DNA of 64,000 nt from Oscillospiraceae bacterium (GCA_017550285.1 JAFZPP010000017.1:1-64000), one strand, 5' to 3'; positions 51,162 through 60,846 are shown, numbered from the stretch's first letter. Program-made: numbers and translations. Notes: generated from the sequence alone by a model not told the origin.

Positions 51162-52664
51162 ATGGCCGGTGTCATCCTGTCCGCTGCACTCATCATCGGG
51201 CTTGCTCTGACCGGCATAACCATCATTCTGATCCTCACCGATCAGCATGAAACCTCACTGCGTGAATACGCAACACTTGGTCTGTTCTGCTCCGTTCTGA
51301 TTATGCTTTCCTACTACGTCGAGCTGCATACACCCGGCTTTGCTGCGAAAATCGACGCCGTTAAGTTCGGCTATATCGGCAGGGTCTTCATCAATCCGAT
51401 GCTGCTGATGCTTGCCGTCCGGCACTATGAAGCAAAGGTCGGCAGGCTCTGGCAGTTCCTGCTCTATCTGATTCCGACAATCACACTCTATCTCGTCTTC
51501 AACTGCGAACAGAACGATCTCTACTATTCTGACATACGTCTCGGACAGGACGGGCTGCTCTATGTGCTCCCCGGCCCTGCATATTATGCCTATCTCGCTT
51601 ACAACACCGTCATTGCAATGATCTACATCAGCTTCTGCCTGTACAAACGAGCGTCGCTGCCGCAGCGCGAGAAAAAGAAGAACACGATTCTGCTGATGGC
51701 AGCGCTCATTCCGTTCTTCTCGCTGATGATCTATCTCTCGGGCTGGTCGCAGGGCTATGACCTCACGACCGTCGGCATCATGATCGGCGCGCTGCTTGTC
51801 GCATTCGCAATCGTCAGGCTCGGTCTGCTCAACAAAGAGGAAATGCTCCAGAATATGGCGACAGGTCTGATCTTCATTGACAGCGAATACCGCCTGATCT
51901 ACGCAAACCGCAAGGCAATGCAGATCATTCCGGCGCTCGGCACGCCGCTTGTCCGCTCGCACCGCCTCGACCTAAAGCAGCTCTGCTCTGAGGAATTTGC
52001 GGCGATTCAGGTCGGCAATGCAAGCTATCAGCGCAAGATCACAGAATGGTCCAACGGCGAGGGACAGCACGGCAAGCTGCTGACCTTCGACGACATCACC
52101 GAAATCCGTTCGCGTCTCAACCGCGACAGCATGACCGGTCTGCTCAATCATGCGTCCTTCTATCCGATGCTGGATGATGCCATGGCGGAATCCAACCAGA
52201 GGGAAACGCCGCTGACTGTCTCGATTGCCGATATCGACAGCTTCAAGCAGGTCAATGATACCTACGGTCACGCAAACGGCGATATCGTGCTGATTGAAAT
52301 GGCAAAGATTCTGCTTGAAATCTGCGGTCCGCACGGCAGCGTCTTCCGCTACGGCGGCGAGGAGTTTGCGGTGATTTTCCGCGGTGATCTGCAATTTGCC
52401 GAGGAGACAATGGGCAAAGCACTCAAGGCATTTTCGGCAACAGAATTTGATTTCATTCCGCATCCCGTGACATTCAGCTACGGCAGCGCGGAATTCGACC
52501 GGCTCGAAACCTCGGTCGCACTCTTTGAGCGTGCCGACCAGATCATGTATCAGCGCAAAAAAGCCCTGCATGCAAAGGAGCGCGCCGCTGCGGCAATCAG
52601 CGGAAATCCGATTGCAGACGGCGCAAAAGCCGCCGTGCAGGCAGATACCCCAAAGGAGGATTGA
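51162..52664 (+). CDS. 7TM sensor-PAS-GGDEF diguanylate cyclase
   Basis: The 500-residue protein has an N-terminal region of about seven membrane helices (about 1-225) resembling the 7TM sensor module of some histidine kinases. A PAS-like domain follows (about 228-320, with ATGLIFIDSEYRLIYANRKAMQI). The C-terminal GGDEF domain (from NRDSMTGLLNHASF, about 322) has SIADIDSFKQVNDTYGHANGD and an intact GGEEF loop (FRYGGEEFAVIF), so c-di-GMP synthesis is expected. An I-site-like RxxD is not evident. It is first in an operon with a small membrane protein and nnr. GGGAG precedes ATG 51162. Confidence 0.92.
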   Translation: MAGVILSAALIIGLALTGITIILILTDQHETSLREYATLGLFCSVLIMLSYYVELHTPGFAAKIDAVKFGYIGRVFINPMLLMLAVRHYEAKVGRLWQFLLYLIPTITLYLVFNCEQNDLYYSDIRLGQDGLLYVLPGPAYYAYLAYNTVIAMIYISFCLYKRASLPQREKKKNTILLMAALIPFFSLMIYLSGWSQGYDLTTVGIMIGALLVAFAIVRLGLLNKEEMLQNMATGLIFIDSEYRLIYANRKAMQIIPALGTPLVRSHRLDLKQLCSEEFAAIQVGNASYQRKITEWSNGEGQHGKLLTFDDITEIRSRLNRDSMTGLLNHASFYPMLDDAMAESNQRETPLTVSIADIDSFKQVNDTYGHANGDIVLIEMAKILLEICGPHGSVFRYGGEEFAVIFRGDLQFAEETMGKALKAFSATEFDFIPHPVTFSYGSAEFDRLETSVALFERADQIMYQRKKALHAKERAAAAISGNPIADGAKAAVQADTPKED

Positions 52665-52668
52665 ACCC

Positions 52669-53199
52669 ATGCTCGGTTCGGATTACCGCGAGCTGATTGT
52701 CCCGAAGCTCGATAATCACGCAAAAAAATTCGGCATGCTGATCGGCGGCATTGCGCTGACGGCAGCAGTCGTCCTGTTTTCGCTGCTCAGCGGCAGATTT
52801 CTGCTGCTGCTCATCGGCGCCGCACTCGGCTTCGGCACATGGTATCTCTGGGTGCAGAACAGCATCGAATATGAATATATCATCTCCGGCGATGAGCTAC
52901 AGATCACGAAAATTCTTGCGCAGAGCAAGCGAAAGCCCATGCTGACCGTCTCACTGACGAAGTTCACGGCATTCGGCAGCTTGCAGCAGGCGGAGAATCT
53001 TTCCCAGTCGGCAACGACCGTCCTCGCCTGCTCGCAGCAGGATGAGACCGCATTCTTTGCTGATTTCGACCATTCCGACTACGGTCAGACCAGACTGATC
53101 TGGACACCGAATGACGATATTCTGCTTTATCTGGCAAAACACCTGCCGCGGTCAATCGGCTTCCGCTGGGAAGCAAAGACAGAGACCGCAGCGGAATGA
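52669..53199 (+). CDS. DUF6106-like membrane protein
   Basis: The 176-residue protein has two adjacent hydrophobic helices (about 22-44 and 46-62, GMLIGGIALTAAVVLFSLL and FLLLLIGAALGFGTWYLW). A cytosolic domain follows with IEYEYIISGDELQITKILAQSKRKP, a pattern I associate with the DUF6106 family of Clostridia. The function is unknown. AGGAGG lies before ATG 52669, 4 bases after the GGDEF stop, and nnr follows 17 bases later. Confidence 0.85.
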   Translation: MLGSDYRELIVPKLDNHAKKFGMLIGGIALTAAVVLFSLLSGRFLLLLIGAALGFGTWYLWVQNSIEYEYIISGDELQITKILAQSKRKPMLTVSLTKFTAFGSLQQAENLSQSATTVLACSQQDETAFFADFDHSDYGQTRLIWTPNDDILLYLAKHLPRSIGFRWEAKTETAAE

Positions 53200-53215
53200 G
53201 CAAAGGAGGCGCCGT

Positions 53216-54736
53216 ATGCGTCTGGTAACACCGCTGGAAATGATGAAGCTGGAGGATCTTGCGAATCAATCCGGCGTTACGTATGATATCATGATGAACC
53301 GTGCAGGTGCCGGTCTCGCCGCGCATCTCGCACATATTGCAACCGAATGCGGACAGCAGAAAATCCTGTTTCTCTGCGGAAACGGCAACAATGCCGGAGA
53401 CTGCTTTGTCGCCGCAACGCATCTCGCAGAACAGTTCGAGATCACCGTCTGCATGACAAGCGGCATCCCGAAAACGCGCACCGCATACACCAAGTACAAG
53501 CTGATGAAGCATGTCAAGGTGCTGACCGATCACGCGCAGATGCTCGAAGCAGTGCGCGCCCATATGATGATCGTGGACGGCGTCTTCGGCATCGGCTTCC
53601 GCGGCGACCTCAGCCTTCCGGTGAAGGAACTGTTTGCTGCTGCATCCGAAAATCCTGACCGCCAGATCATCGCAGTCGATATTCCGAGCGGCGGCTCCGC
53701 GCTCAACGGAACCGTCTCGCCCGGCACGATGCACTGCAATGTGACAGTCACCTTCGGTGCGGCAAAAACGGGACTGTTTGTTTCCCCGCTTGCCGAACAC
53801 TGCGGCGCACTGCTGCTGGTCGATATCGGCATACCGGATGAAGCATTCAGCGCGCTGCAATACCCAATCAACCATATCGACGGCGAAACCATCCGTGCAT
53901 TGCTTCCGCCCCGTCCGCAGAACGGACACAAGGGCATGTTCGGCAAGCTGCTCAGCGTCACAGGCTCACGGATGATGCCCGGTGCGGCACTCCTCTCAAC
54001 ACAGGCAGCACTGCGCTGCGGCGTCGGACTCTGCTGTCTTGCATCCGATCCGGAGGTCTGCAAGCTGCTTGTCATGCAGTCGCCGGAAGCAACGCTTCAT
54101 CCACTGCCCGTCGATGCAAACGGCATGCTGACGCAGAATGCGGTTCCGGAGATTATCCGCGCGTCAAAAAATGCGAGCTGCGTCCTCATCGGCTGCGGAA
54201 TCGGTCAGTCAGATGAAGTCCGAGCCGCCGTCCGGACGCTGATCCAGCAGATCGAATGCCCGATTATTTTGGATGCAGACGGTCTAAATGCGATTGTCTC
54301 CGGCATAGATATATTGCGGAGGGCGAAGTCGAAGGTCATCCTGACGCCGCATCCCGCCGAAATGGCAAGGCTGCTGCACTGCACGACCGAGGAGGTGCAG
54401 AAGGATCGCGTCACCGCGGCAAAGCGGCTTGCATCGCGCTTTCCGAATACAGTCGTCGTGCTCAAGGGCGCCGGAACGCTCGTCGCGCTTTCCGATCACG
54501 CGAGCATTAACACGAACGGCAATTCCGGCATGAGCAAGGGCGGCAGCGGCGACATTCTCGCAGGCATGATTGCTTCCCTGACCGCGCAGCACATTGAGCC
54601 GGAGCATGCCGCACAGATCGCGGTTTATCTGCACGGACTTGCCGGTGACTGCGCTGCCGCAGAGTTCTCGAAGCGTGCAATGCTGCCGAGCGATATGATC
54701 CGTCAGCTCCCGATGCTGTTCGGGGAATTTGAATAA
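53216..54736 (+). CDS. nnr: Bifunctional NAD(P)H-hydrate epimerase / dehydratase
   Basis: Nnr repairs damaged NADH and NADPH. The 506-residue protein has the YjeF_N epimerase domain (about 1-215, with FLCGNGNNAGDCFVAATHL and VDGVFGIGFRG). The YjeF_C ADP-dependent dehydratase domain follows (about 225-500, with GHKGMFGKLLSVTGS, LDADGLNAI, LTPHPAEMARL and the motif NGNSGMSKGGSGDILAG). This fusion is common in bacteria. AAAGGAGG lies before ATG 53216. It is third in the operon with the GGDEF gene. A helper role for metabolite repair under oxidative stress is possible. Confidence 0.96.
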   Translation: MRLVTPLEMMKLEDLANQSGVTYDIMMNRAGAGLAAHLAHIATECGQQKILFLCGNGNNAGDCFVAATHLAEQFEITVCMTSGIPKTRTAYTKYKLMKHVKVLTDHAQMLEAVRAHMMIVDGVFGIGFRGDLSLPVKELFAAASENPDRQIIAVDIPSGGSALNGTVSPGTMHCNVTVTFGAAKTGLFVSPLAEHCGALLLVDIGIPDEAFSALQYPINHIDGETIRALLPPRPQNGHKGMFGKLLSVTGSRMMPGAALLSTQAALRCGVGLCCLASDPEVCKLLVMQSPEATLHPLPVDANGMLTQNAVPEIIRASKNASCVLIGCGIGQSDEVRAAVRTLIQQIECPIILDADGLNAIVSGIDILRRAKSKVILTPHPAEMARLLHCTTEEVQKDRVTAAKRLASRFPNTVVVLKGAGTLVALSDHASINTNGNSGMSKGGSGDILAGMIASLTAQHIEPEHAAQIAVYLHGLAGDCAAAEFSKRAMLPSDMIRQLPMLFGEFE

Positions 54737-54803
54737 ACAGAACGAGGGCATTCCTCAGAAAATCAACTGTCGTGAAAAGCAAATCATTATGGGAGGCTTA
54801 TCC

Positions 54804-55454
54804 ATGACACATGTGATTCATCTGAGAAATGCCCTGTTTTTCTGCGTACCTGCTGCTGTTTTCATGCAAGGCTGCGATCTTCCGAAGCAGGACGCGCCGT
54901 TTCAGCCGATGCATGCCGAAGCCTATGAGACAGATGTCCTGCTCGAATACGGCGACGGACAATCTGCGAATCTGCATCTGACACGCTGCGGCGATGCACT
55001 CTGGGATGCAGAATTCACAGAACCGGCAGCGCTGTCCGGTGTCGTCCTGACATTTGACGGCGACAAAGTCAGCGCCAATTATAAGGGACTTGCGTTCACC
55101 GTTCCGAAATCGGCGCTTCCTGCGAAGAATATGCTCGGGATTGCAACAGAAGCGCTTGATGCAGCCGATGCGGCGGAATCGCTTCCCTGCGCGCAGCAGG
55201 AAGACGGAAGCTGGAGCTACAGCGGTGAATGTGCAGGCGGCAGCTATACGCTTTCATTTGCTGAATCCGGCGAGCCGCTGGTCTTTGATCTCCCTGCACA
55301 GCCGCTCCGCCTGACCTTCTCCGGCTTCACTGTCACACAGCAGACTGCCGAAACAACGGGCACGCAAACAGACGTATCTGCTGCGGAAACAGCATCATCC
55401 GAAACCGTCTCCGGCACAACTGTCACCACCGAAGCAACCGTCACAACCGCATAA
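54804..55454 (+). CDS. Lipoprotein with Thr-rich tail, unknown function
   Basis: The 216-residue protein has a lipoprotein signal (FFCVPAAVFMQGC). A beta-rich domain of about 150 residues has regular strands (LTRCGDALWDAEFTEPAALSGVVL, GSYTLSFAESGEPLVF). A Thr/Glu/Ala tail of about 40 residues follows. The domain could be an outer-surface beta-sandwich, perhaps of the DUF-type lipoproteins common in Ruminococcus, but I recognise no family. ATG 54804 was chosen because GGGAGG is 7 bases upstream. It ends at a strong terminator. Confidence 0.8.
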   Translation: MTHVIHLRNALFFCVPAAVFMQGCDLPKQDAPFQPMHAEAYETDVLLEYGDGQSANLHLTRCGDALWDAEFTEPAALSGVVLTFDGDKVSANYKGLAFTVPKSALPAKNMLGIATEALDAADAAESLPCAQQEDGSWSYSGECAGGSYTLSFAESGEPLVFDLPAQPLRLTFSGFTVTQQTAETTGTQTDVSAAETASSETVSGTTVTTEATVTTA

Positions 55455-55457
55455 AAC

Positions 55458-55490
55458 AAGGGCACATCATAACGATGTGCCCTTTGTTTT
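55458..55490. terminator. Bidirectional terminator between lipoprotein and GH9 genes
   Basis: AAGGGCACATC pairs perfectly with GATGTGCCCTT around a 5-base loop, with T-rich tails on both strands. Confidence 0.9.
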
Positions 55491-55521
55491 GTTTGGGTTC
55501 ATTCTCAATCAATCGTTCAGA

Positions 55522-58500
55522 TTAAGCCTTACCGAGATCGGAATACGGGATGATCTTTGCGATGAACTGGAGAATCTTCAGCGTGTCGTCAGCATCCGGC
55601 TTACCGTTTGCATTGACGTCAGCATTCAGTTTGCCCTGCGCCGAAACATTCGCGCCAGCATCCTCAGCAACAAAGCGAGCAAGCAGAACAGCGTCGGAAA
55701 CGTCCACGCGCATTTCGGGAGTATCGCCCTTGGAGAGGTCCACGTTGCCCCAGTCAACATCATCTTTCGTAGTCGTGCTGGAACTGGCAGTGGTCTCGGA
55801 CTTCTCAGTCGTTTCGCTGGATGCGGAAGTGGTGATCGGCTCAACGTCCTTAATATTGTCCTTATCCTGGAGGAACTCTACGATCCAAGCCAGCGGAGCA
55901 TTCCAGTTAATGGTAACCTCGTTGGTAGACCATGCCTCGATGGAGTCAACATAGCATCTCTGGGACGGGTTGTCCTTCTTGCCCGGAACGAAGCCGAGTG
56001 CACGGACATACGGATCCTGGAGACCTGCGTTCGGACCGCCGGAGAGAACGCCGTCCGGTGCTTCCGGCAGGGTCTTGTCGAGCTCATGAGACCAATATCT
56101 GTGGTGCGGGTTTCTCTCGTGGTAAGAACCGTAACCGGTGATGTAGGAATATGCCAGCGGGTTGCAGCCGAGGAGGTAGTCCATACCGGTGGTAACGCCG
56201 CTCAGGTACTTGGATTCGCCGGTCTGATCGTAAGCATAAGCCATAGCGATCAGGTTGTTGATAACCATGGAGTTGGAGCCCCACTCATAACCGTAGATCG
56301 TGATCTTCGGATCGAGGTTGTTCGGATCATTGTAGCCGGGACCGTCATAGGTGTACGGAATACCGTAGCCCTGCTCCTCTTCCTGCTTGAGGTACTCGTC
56401 AGCAGTTTCAAGAATGGATGCTTCGAGCGTCTTCTTAGCATCTGCATCGAGCAGATCCTTGTGCAGTGCGAGGGTCAGAGAACCTGCGGAACCGGTGTTG
56501 CCCCAGTTGAAGCAGGTCAGAGAGCCTTCACCGGAAGCGTTCTCACCGCCGGTGATTCTGGAGGTAACCTTGTAGGACTTGTCGCCCTGCTTACCGCCGT
56601 ATGCCTTGCCGTACTTTTCCAGTGCAGTCTTGTAGGTATCAGCATCGCTGTCCTTCATGAGCGAGCAGGAGGTGAAGAGCTCGCAGGCTGCCCAGTAGGC
56701 ATCGTCCTTGACCTCGTTATCACCGTACGGACCGCCGCCCTTTGCATGCCACATCGGAGCGTACAGCGAATTCGCGTTCAGCTCTTCTGCCGGGCAGTCA
56801 CAGCCGAGATCCGGATGTGTCTTCGTGGTCAGATCAGCCTCAACGAAGGTTCTCTCGAACGCAGCGAATGCTTCCTTTGCTTCCTTCAGGTAGGTAGCTG
56901 CCTGAGAGGAATCATAATCCTGCCAGAGTCTTGCAGCCTGTGCAGCACAAGCAGCAAAGTTCAGCGTTGCAGCGAATGTAGGCGGCTTAACGATACGGAC
57001 AGTATCCCAGCCTCCCTGATCTTCCGGACCTTCGTAGTCCCAAGGTCTGGTTGCAAGACCGGTCCACTTGTGGTCGTGCAGCTTGTGATAGTAGAGACCC
57101 TCATACTTGGAGCCGTAGGTCGGATCCTTGGAGTCAACCTTCATCGCCTCGATGAAGTCGAGCTCGTACTTGCACTCGTCGAGGACATCCGGAATCTTGT
57201 TGCCGGTTTCCGGAACAACAACCGTACCTGAGCCGTCAGCGAACTTCTTGTCGCCGCCCTCAACCTTGAGGATTGCTCTCTCATACATGTTCTGGAGCGT
57301 CCAGACGGAGATACCGCCGTTAACAACGTACTTACCGTGGTCACCGGCGTCGTACCAGCCCTTGTTTGCAGTGATCGAGTAAGAGGTCTGAGCCTGCGTC
57401 TTGCTCTCATACTCATTGATCCACTTCGGCTGGACATATGCCTTATCGGTAATATGACCGCCCTGGTGAGCCAGGTTCTTATCGGAACCGGAAACGACAT
57501 AGCTGCTCTCGATATCGCAGCCGGAACGGTTCTGATAGAAGTAGTTGATCGCGTTGGTCAGCAGGTCCTTCGAGGAATTCTCACCCTTCTGGCTGTAGAT
57601 GTCATCGCCGATCTTGAACTCGAAGGAACGCCAGGTCTTGCCGTCTACCTGGAGGTAGTAGGTACCCGGAGTCGTGAAATCGGAGAAGTCGATCTTGCAG
57701 ACCTTATCGTTGGAATCCTTATCTGCCTCCGGAGCGGTGGAAGTGAAGGACTTCACAGTCGAGCCGCTCTTTGCATCGACAAGATTTACGGTGTAAGTGC
57801 CGGAGAGGCTGATCTTCTCAGCATCGTGCAGGATATCGCCGCTGTTATCGGAGAGAACAGCGATCTTCTTGGTCTCCGGGAAATAACCGAGCTGGTTGGT
57901 GGAGATGAAGACGTCCTTCACGCCGGTAGCGACAGATGCCCAATAGCGGTCGGTCTGACCGTAGGATCTGACCGGAACATCATCTTCCTGCTCGCAGGTG
58001 ATCGACATATCATCGAACCAGATCTCGTCGCCGTCCTCCGCGTTGCCCTTGTACTGGGTACCCTTTGCATAGTGGAATGCCCACTCCATGCCTTCGAGGT
58101 CCTTGGTGCAGTGGAATGTACCGGAGTACTCCTTCCAGTCAGTGGACAGCTTTGCACAGCTGTTCGGATACTGACCGCCCATATCCGGGCCGTCGTGCAT
58201 GTCGTTCTCGTCGAGCTCAAAATACTCCTCATACGGAGAATTCGGCTGACCGATCTTGCCGCAGAGCTCAAGACCGTCGCGGCTTGCCTTTGCCTTGAAG
58301 CTGACTTTGTAGTCATGACCTGCCTTGAAGTCGAGGTTTCTGCAGCGGAACTGAAGGTCCCACTTTTCCTTTGCAGCACCCTGTGCCTTCAGGATTGTGA
58401 TGTGGACTGCGCCGTCACTCAGCTCGAAGTCCTGCTTTGCCGGGCTGGACTCACAAGTATGCCAAGGCAGAGCCTTGTACTCGAAGTCGGTTTCGCCCAG

Positions 58501-58605
58501 GATCTGACCTGCCGAAACAGTCATCGGCGCGATGCTTGCGACTGTCGGCGCGACCATTGACAGAGCCAGAAGGCCAGCAATGATCAGTTTCGATTTTCTG
58601 TGCAT
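55522..58605 (-). CDS. GH9 cellulase with N-terminal CBM, Ig-like module and dockerin
   Basis: A 1027-residue secreted beta-1,4-glucanase. Modules in order: signal peptide (about 1-32); a CBM4/9-like module (about 35-210, with DFEYKALPWHTCESSP); an Ig-like CelD_N module (about 235-340, VFISTNQLGYFPETKKIAVL); the GH9 barrel (about 345-925) with YDAGDHGKYV near 418 (catalytic aspartates), YHERNPHHRYW near 830 (catalytic His/Arg) and EVTINWNAPLAW (general acid Glu near 896); a Ser/Thr linker; and a dockerin (from about 953). The first dockerin loop (GDTPEMRVDVSD) has lost typical calcium ligands; the second (DVNANGKPDADD) is intact. It has its own promoter and a long leader. Confidence 0.95.
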   Translation of the reverse strand: MHRKSKLIIAGLLALSMVAPTVASIAPMTVSAGQILGETDFEYKALPWHTCESSPAKQDFELSDGAVHITILKAQGAAKEKWDLQFRCRNLDFKAGHDYKVSFKAKASRDGLELCGKIGQPNSPYEEYFELDENDMHDGPDMGGQYPNSCAKLSTDWKEYSGTFHCTKDLEGMEWAFHYAKGTQYKGNAEDGDEIWFDDMSITCEQEDDVPVRSYGQTDRYWASVATGVKDVFISTNQLGYFPETKKIAVLSDNSGDILHDAEKISLSGTYTVNLVDAKSGSTVKSFTSTAPEADKDSNDKVCKIDFSDFTTPGTYYLQVDGKTWRSFEFKIGDDIYSQKGENSSKDLLTNAINYFYQNRSGCDIESSYVVSGSDKNLAHQGGHITDKAYVQPKWINEYESKTQAQTSYSITANKGWYDAGDHGKYVVNGGISVWTLQNMYERAILKVEGGDKKFADGSGTVVVPETGNKIPDVLDECKYELDFIEAMKVDSKDPTYGSKYEGLYYHKLHDHKWTGLATRPWDYEGPEDQGGWDTVRIVKPPTFAATLNFAACAAQAARLWQDYDSSQAATYLKEAKEAFAAFERTFVEADLTTKTHPDLGCDCPAEELNANSLYAPMWHAKGGGPYGDNEVKDDAYWAACELFTSCSLMKDSDADTYKTALEKYGKAYGGKQGDKSYKVTSRITGGENASGEGSLTCFNWGNTGSAGSLTLALHKDLLDADAKKTLEASILETADEYLKQEEEQGYGIPYTYDGPGYNDPNNLDPKITIYGYEWGSNSMVINNLIAMAYAYDQTGESKYLSGVTTGMDYLLGCNPLAYSYITGYGSYHERNPHHRYWSHELDKTLPEAPDGVLSGGPNAGLQDPYVRALGFVPGKKDNPSQRCYVDSIEAWSTNEVTINWNAPLAWIVEFLQDKDNIKDVEPITTSASSETTEKSETTASSSTTTKDDVDWGNVDLSKGDTPEMRVDVSDAVLLARFVAEDAGANVSAQGKLNADVNANGKPDADDTLKILQFIAKIIPYSDLGKA

Positions 58606-58860
58606 GTTGAAAAACCCTCCCGTTTTTTTCTTAGTATATAAACGCCGCCAGTACGAGCTGCGCTTATATTCCGGTATAGGCGGATACAGTCCTGACGCTG
58701 CATAGAAATACGCGCAGAAATATCCCGTTCTTCAAATCTGCTGCTCCCGTGCAGCATCAGATCCTACGGCGAGTCATTCCCGCGTTTCCTTTGCATTATA
58801 CAAGCTGTATTACATCCTCGGGGTTATATACTGCGTCCCGCGCAGTTCCCCGTTGTTTAC

Positions 58861-58889
58861 ATTATAATACAAAGATAGGAACTTGTAAA
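58861..58889 (-). promoter_or_regulatory. Sigma-A promoter for the GH9 cellulase gene
   Basis: The minus strand reads TTTACA, 17 bases, TATAAT, giving a leader of roughly 250 bases. Confidence 0.75.
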
Positions 58890-59128
58890 GTGCTTTTTGA
58901 AACTTTGGCGGAAGTGTATAAACCGCCGGATAATTTTTGTGTATTTCTTCCAAATAAATTTGTTCATAATTTATGGGAAATGTTGCCGTTTCAGAATACT
59001 GTGCAATGATAAACAAGGGTAGATTTTTTGTGTTATATTACAGATAGTTGAATTGAGATATCAATTCTATGAGATTTGTACATATCACCATTTAATTTTT
59101 GTGCATCATCCCGAAATCTCGACAATAC

Positions 59129-59157
59129 TTGACAAATTCCGGCGGATATGCTATAAT
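59129..59157 (+). promoter_or_regulatory. Strong sigma-A promoter for the symporter gene
   Basis: Perfect TTGACA and TATAAT hexamers lie 17 bases apart, about 102 bases before the start codon. Confidence 0.92.
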
Positions 59158-59259
59158 TACTTTGCTGCGTTAAAGCTGTAGAGCATAAAAACGTCAAAGC
59201 GTAAAAGCATCAACAGCCCGCCGCATACTATATATAATATTTGTATCGGGAGGATTCAT

Positions 59260-60846
59260 ATGTCAGCATCACAAATCATCACGCTGATCGTGGTTGTGGT
59301 CTACGCCGCTGTCATGGTAACAATCGGTCTGATCACATCAAAGAAAACAAAAAGCGTCAATGACTTCGTCTTCGGCGGCAACAAGATCGGTCCTTGGATG
59401 ACCGCATTTGCATTCGGCACCGCCTATTTCTCCGCCGTCGTGTTCATCGGCTATGCCGGACAGTTCGGCTGGGGCTACGGTGTTTCCGCCGCATGGATCG
59501 GCGTCGGCAATGCACTGATCGGCGCGACGCTGGCATGGGCGGTTCTCGGCAAGCGCACCCGTCTGATGACAAAGCATCTCGATGCAAAGACCATGCCGGA
59601 TTTCTTCATGAAGCGCTACGGCAGCACTTCGCTGAAAACCTGTGCGGCAATCATCGTTTTCCTGTTTATGATTCCCTACACCGCATCGGTCTATAACGGT
59701 CTCTCCAGACTGTTTGCCATGGCATTCAGCCTCAATTCCCCGAACGCCTATCAGTATGTCATGATCGCAATGGCGGTTCTGAGTGCAATTTACGTTGTGC
59801 TCGGCGGCTACTCCGCAACGGCAGTCAATGACTTCATTCAGGGCATGATCATGCTCGTCGGCATTTCCGCGGTTGTCATCTGCATTCTCAATTACAACGG
59901 CGGTCTCGGCAGCTCGGTTGACATGCTCAGACAGGTCACGGCGGTTCCGGACGGCAAGCTCGCCGCCCTCTTCGGACCGGACCCGATCAACCTCTTCGGC
60001 GTTGTCGTCCTGACTTCGCTCGGCACATGGGGTCTGCCGCAGATGACCCACAAATTCTACGCAATCCGCGATGAGAAGGATATCAAGCGCGGCATGATTA
60101 TCTCGACCTTCTTCTGCCTGATCGTTTCCGGCGGATGCTATCTGCTCGGCGGCTTCACGAGACTCTTTAATACGACCGAGGACGGTCAGGGTCTCGGCAC
60201 GAATGTCATTCAGAAGCTCTCCAACGGCAAGCTCGAATTTGACGCAATGGTTCCGAATATGCTCCAGACGGCACTGCCGCCGCTGCTGATCGGTCTGGTC
60301 GTCGTGCTGGTGCTCAGCGCATCGCTTTCGACACTCTCCGCACTGGTTCTGACCTCCTCGACCACGCTCGCGCATGACCTGCTCCGTCCGGCATCCAAGG
60401 GCAAAATGGACGAGAAAAAGGAATTCGTCACGATGCGTGTGCTGATTATCTTCTTCCTGCTGATTTCCGTTATCATCGCAATGAACAAGAACGCCGCTAT
60501 CACGACGCTCATGAGCTATTCATGGGGCGCGCTCTCCGGCTCCTTCCTCGGACCGTTCCTCTGGGGACTGTTCAACAAGAAGACGACCAAGGCTGCCGTA
60601 TGGGTCAGCTTTGCACTCGGCGTCATTTCGACGGTCGCGCATATGTGCATCTTCACATTCTTCAAGGACAGCTTCGGCGGCTTCATCAAGTGGGCTGCAT
60701 CGCTGCCGCTGAATCTCGCATCGCCGATCAATGCAGGCGCCCTGCTGATGATTCTCTCGATTGTCATTGTGCCGGTCATTTCGGCATGCACAAAGCCCTG
60801 CGAGAAAGAGACGGTCGAGAACGCATTTGCTGCATACGATAAATAA
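59260..60846 (+). CDS. Sodium:solute symporter family protein
   Basis: This 528-residue protein with about 13 membrane helices belongs to the SSS family, which imports sugars, amino acids or organic acids with sodium. Visible family features are the N-terminal KKTKSVNDFVFGGNKIGPWMTAFAFGTAYFSAVVFIGYAG and the signature-like GGYSATAVNDFIQGMIM. The C-terminal ALVLTSSTTLAHDL stretch resembles the second sodium-binding region of SSS transporters. The substrate is unclear; the PutP-like start would fit proline or pantothenate as well as sugars. Placement opposite the cellulase gene suggests a sugar but does not prove it. GGGAGG precedes ATG 59260. Confidence 0.9.
   Translation: MSASQIITLIVVVVYAAVMVTIGLITSKKTKSVNDFVFGGNKIGPWMTAFAFGTAYFSAVVFIGYAGQFGWGYGVSAAWIGVGNALIGATLAWAVLGKRTRLMTKHLDAKTMPDFFMKRYGSTSLKTCAAIIVFLFMIPYTASVYNGLSRLFAMAFSLNSPNAYQYVMIAMAVLSAIYVVLGGYSATAVNDFIQGMIMLVGISAVVICILNYNGGLGSSVDMLRQVTAVPDGKLAALFGPDPINLFGVVVLTSLGTWGLPQMTHKFYAIRDEKDIKRGMIISTFFCLIVSGGCYLLGGFTRLFNTTEDGQGLGTNVIQKLSNGKLEFDAMVPNMLQTALPPLLIGLVVVLVLSASLSTLSALVLTSSTTLAHDLLRPASKGKMDEKKEFVTMRVLIIFFLLISVIIAMNKNAAITTLMSYSWGALSGSFLGPFLWGLFNKKTTKAAVWVSFALGVISTVAHMCIFTFFKDSFGGFIKWAASLPLNLASPINAGALLMILSIVIVPVISACTKPCEKETVENAFAAYDK

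Larger units (their letters stand above)
58606..59259. other. Divergent region between the GH9 and symporter genes
   Basis: About 255 bases form the GH9 leader, with a hairpin at 58819-58852 (GC-rich outer stem, inner ACTGCG/CGCAGT). Promoters for both directions lie at 58861-58889 and 59129-59157. The 240 bases between are very AT-rich. I see no gene; a short open frame at 58749-59009 has no ribosome site or family features. Confidence 0.5.

Noticed and set aside
58819-58852. GGGACGCAG in the GH9 leader as a possible c-di-GMP (GEMM) riboswitch
   Set aside because: The other conserved GEMM blocks are absent, and the stretch is simply the loop side of a nested hairpin.
58749-59009. 86-codon open frame within the GH9 leader on the plus strand
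   Set aside because: It has no ribosome site, an unlikely composition, and overlaps the GH9 promoter.
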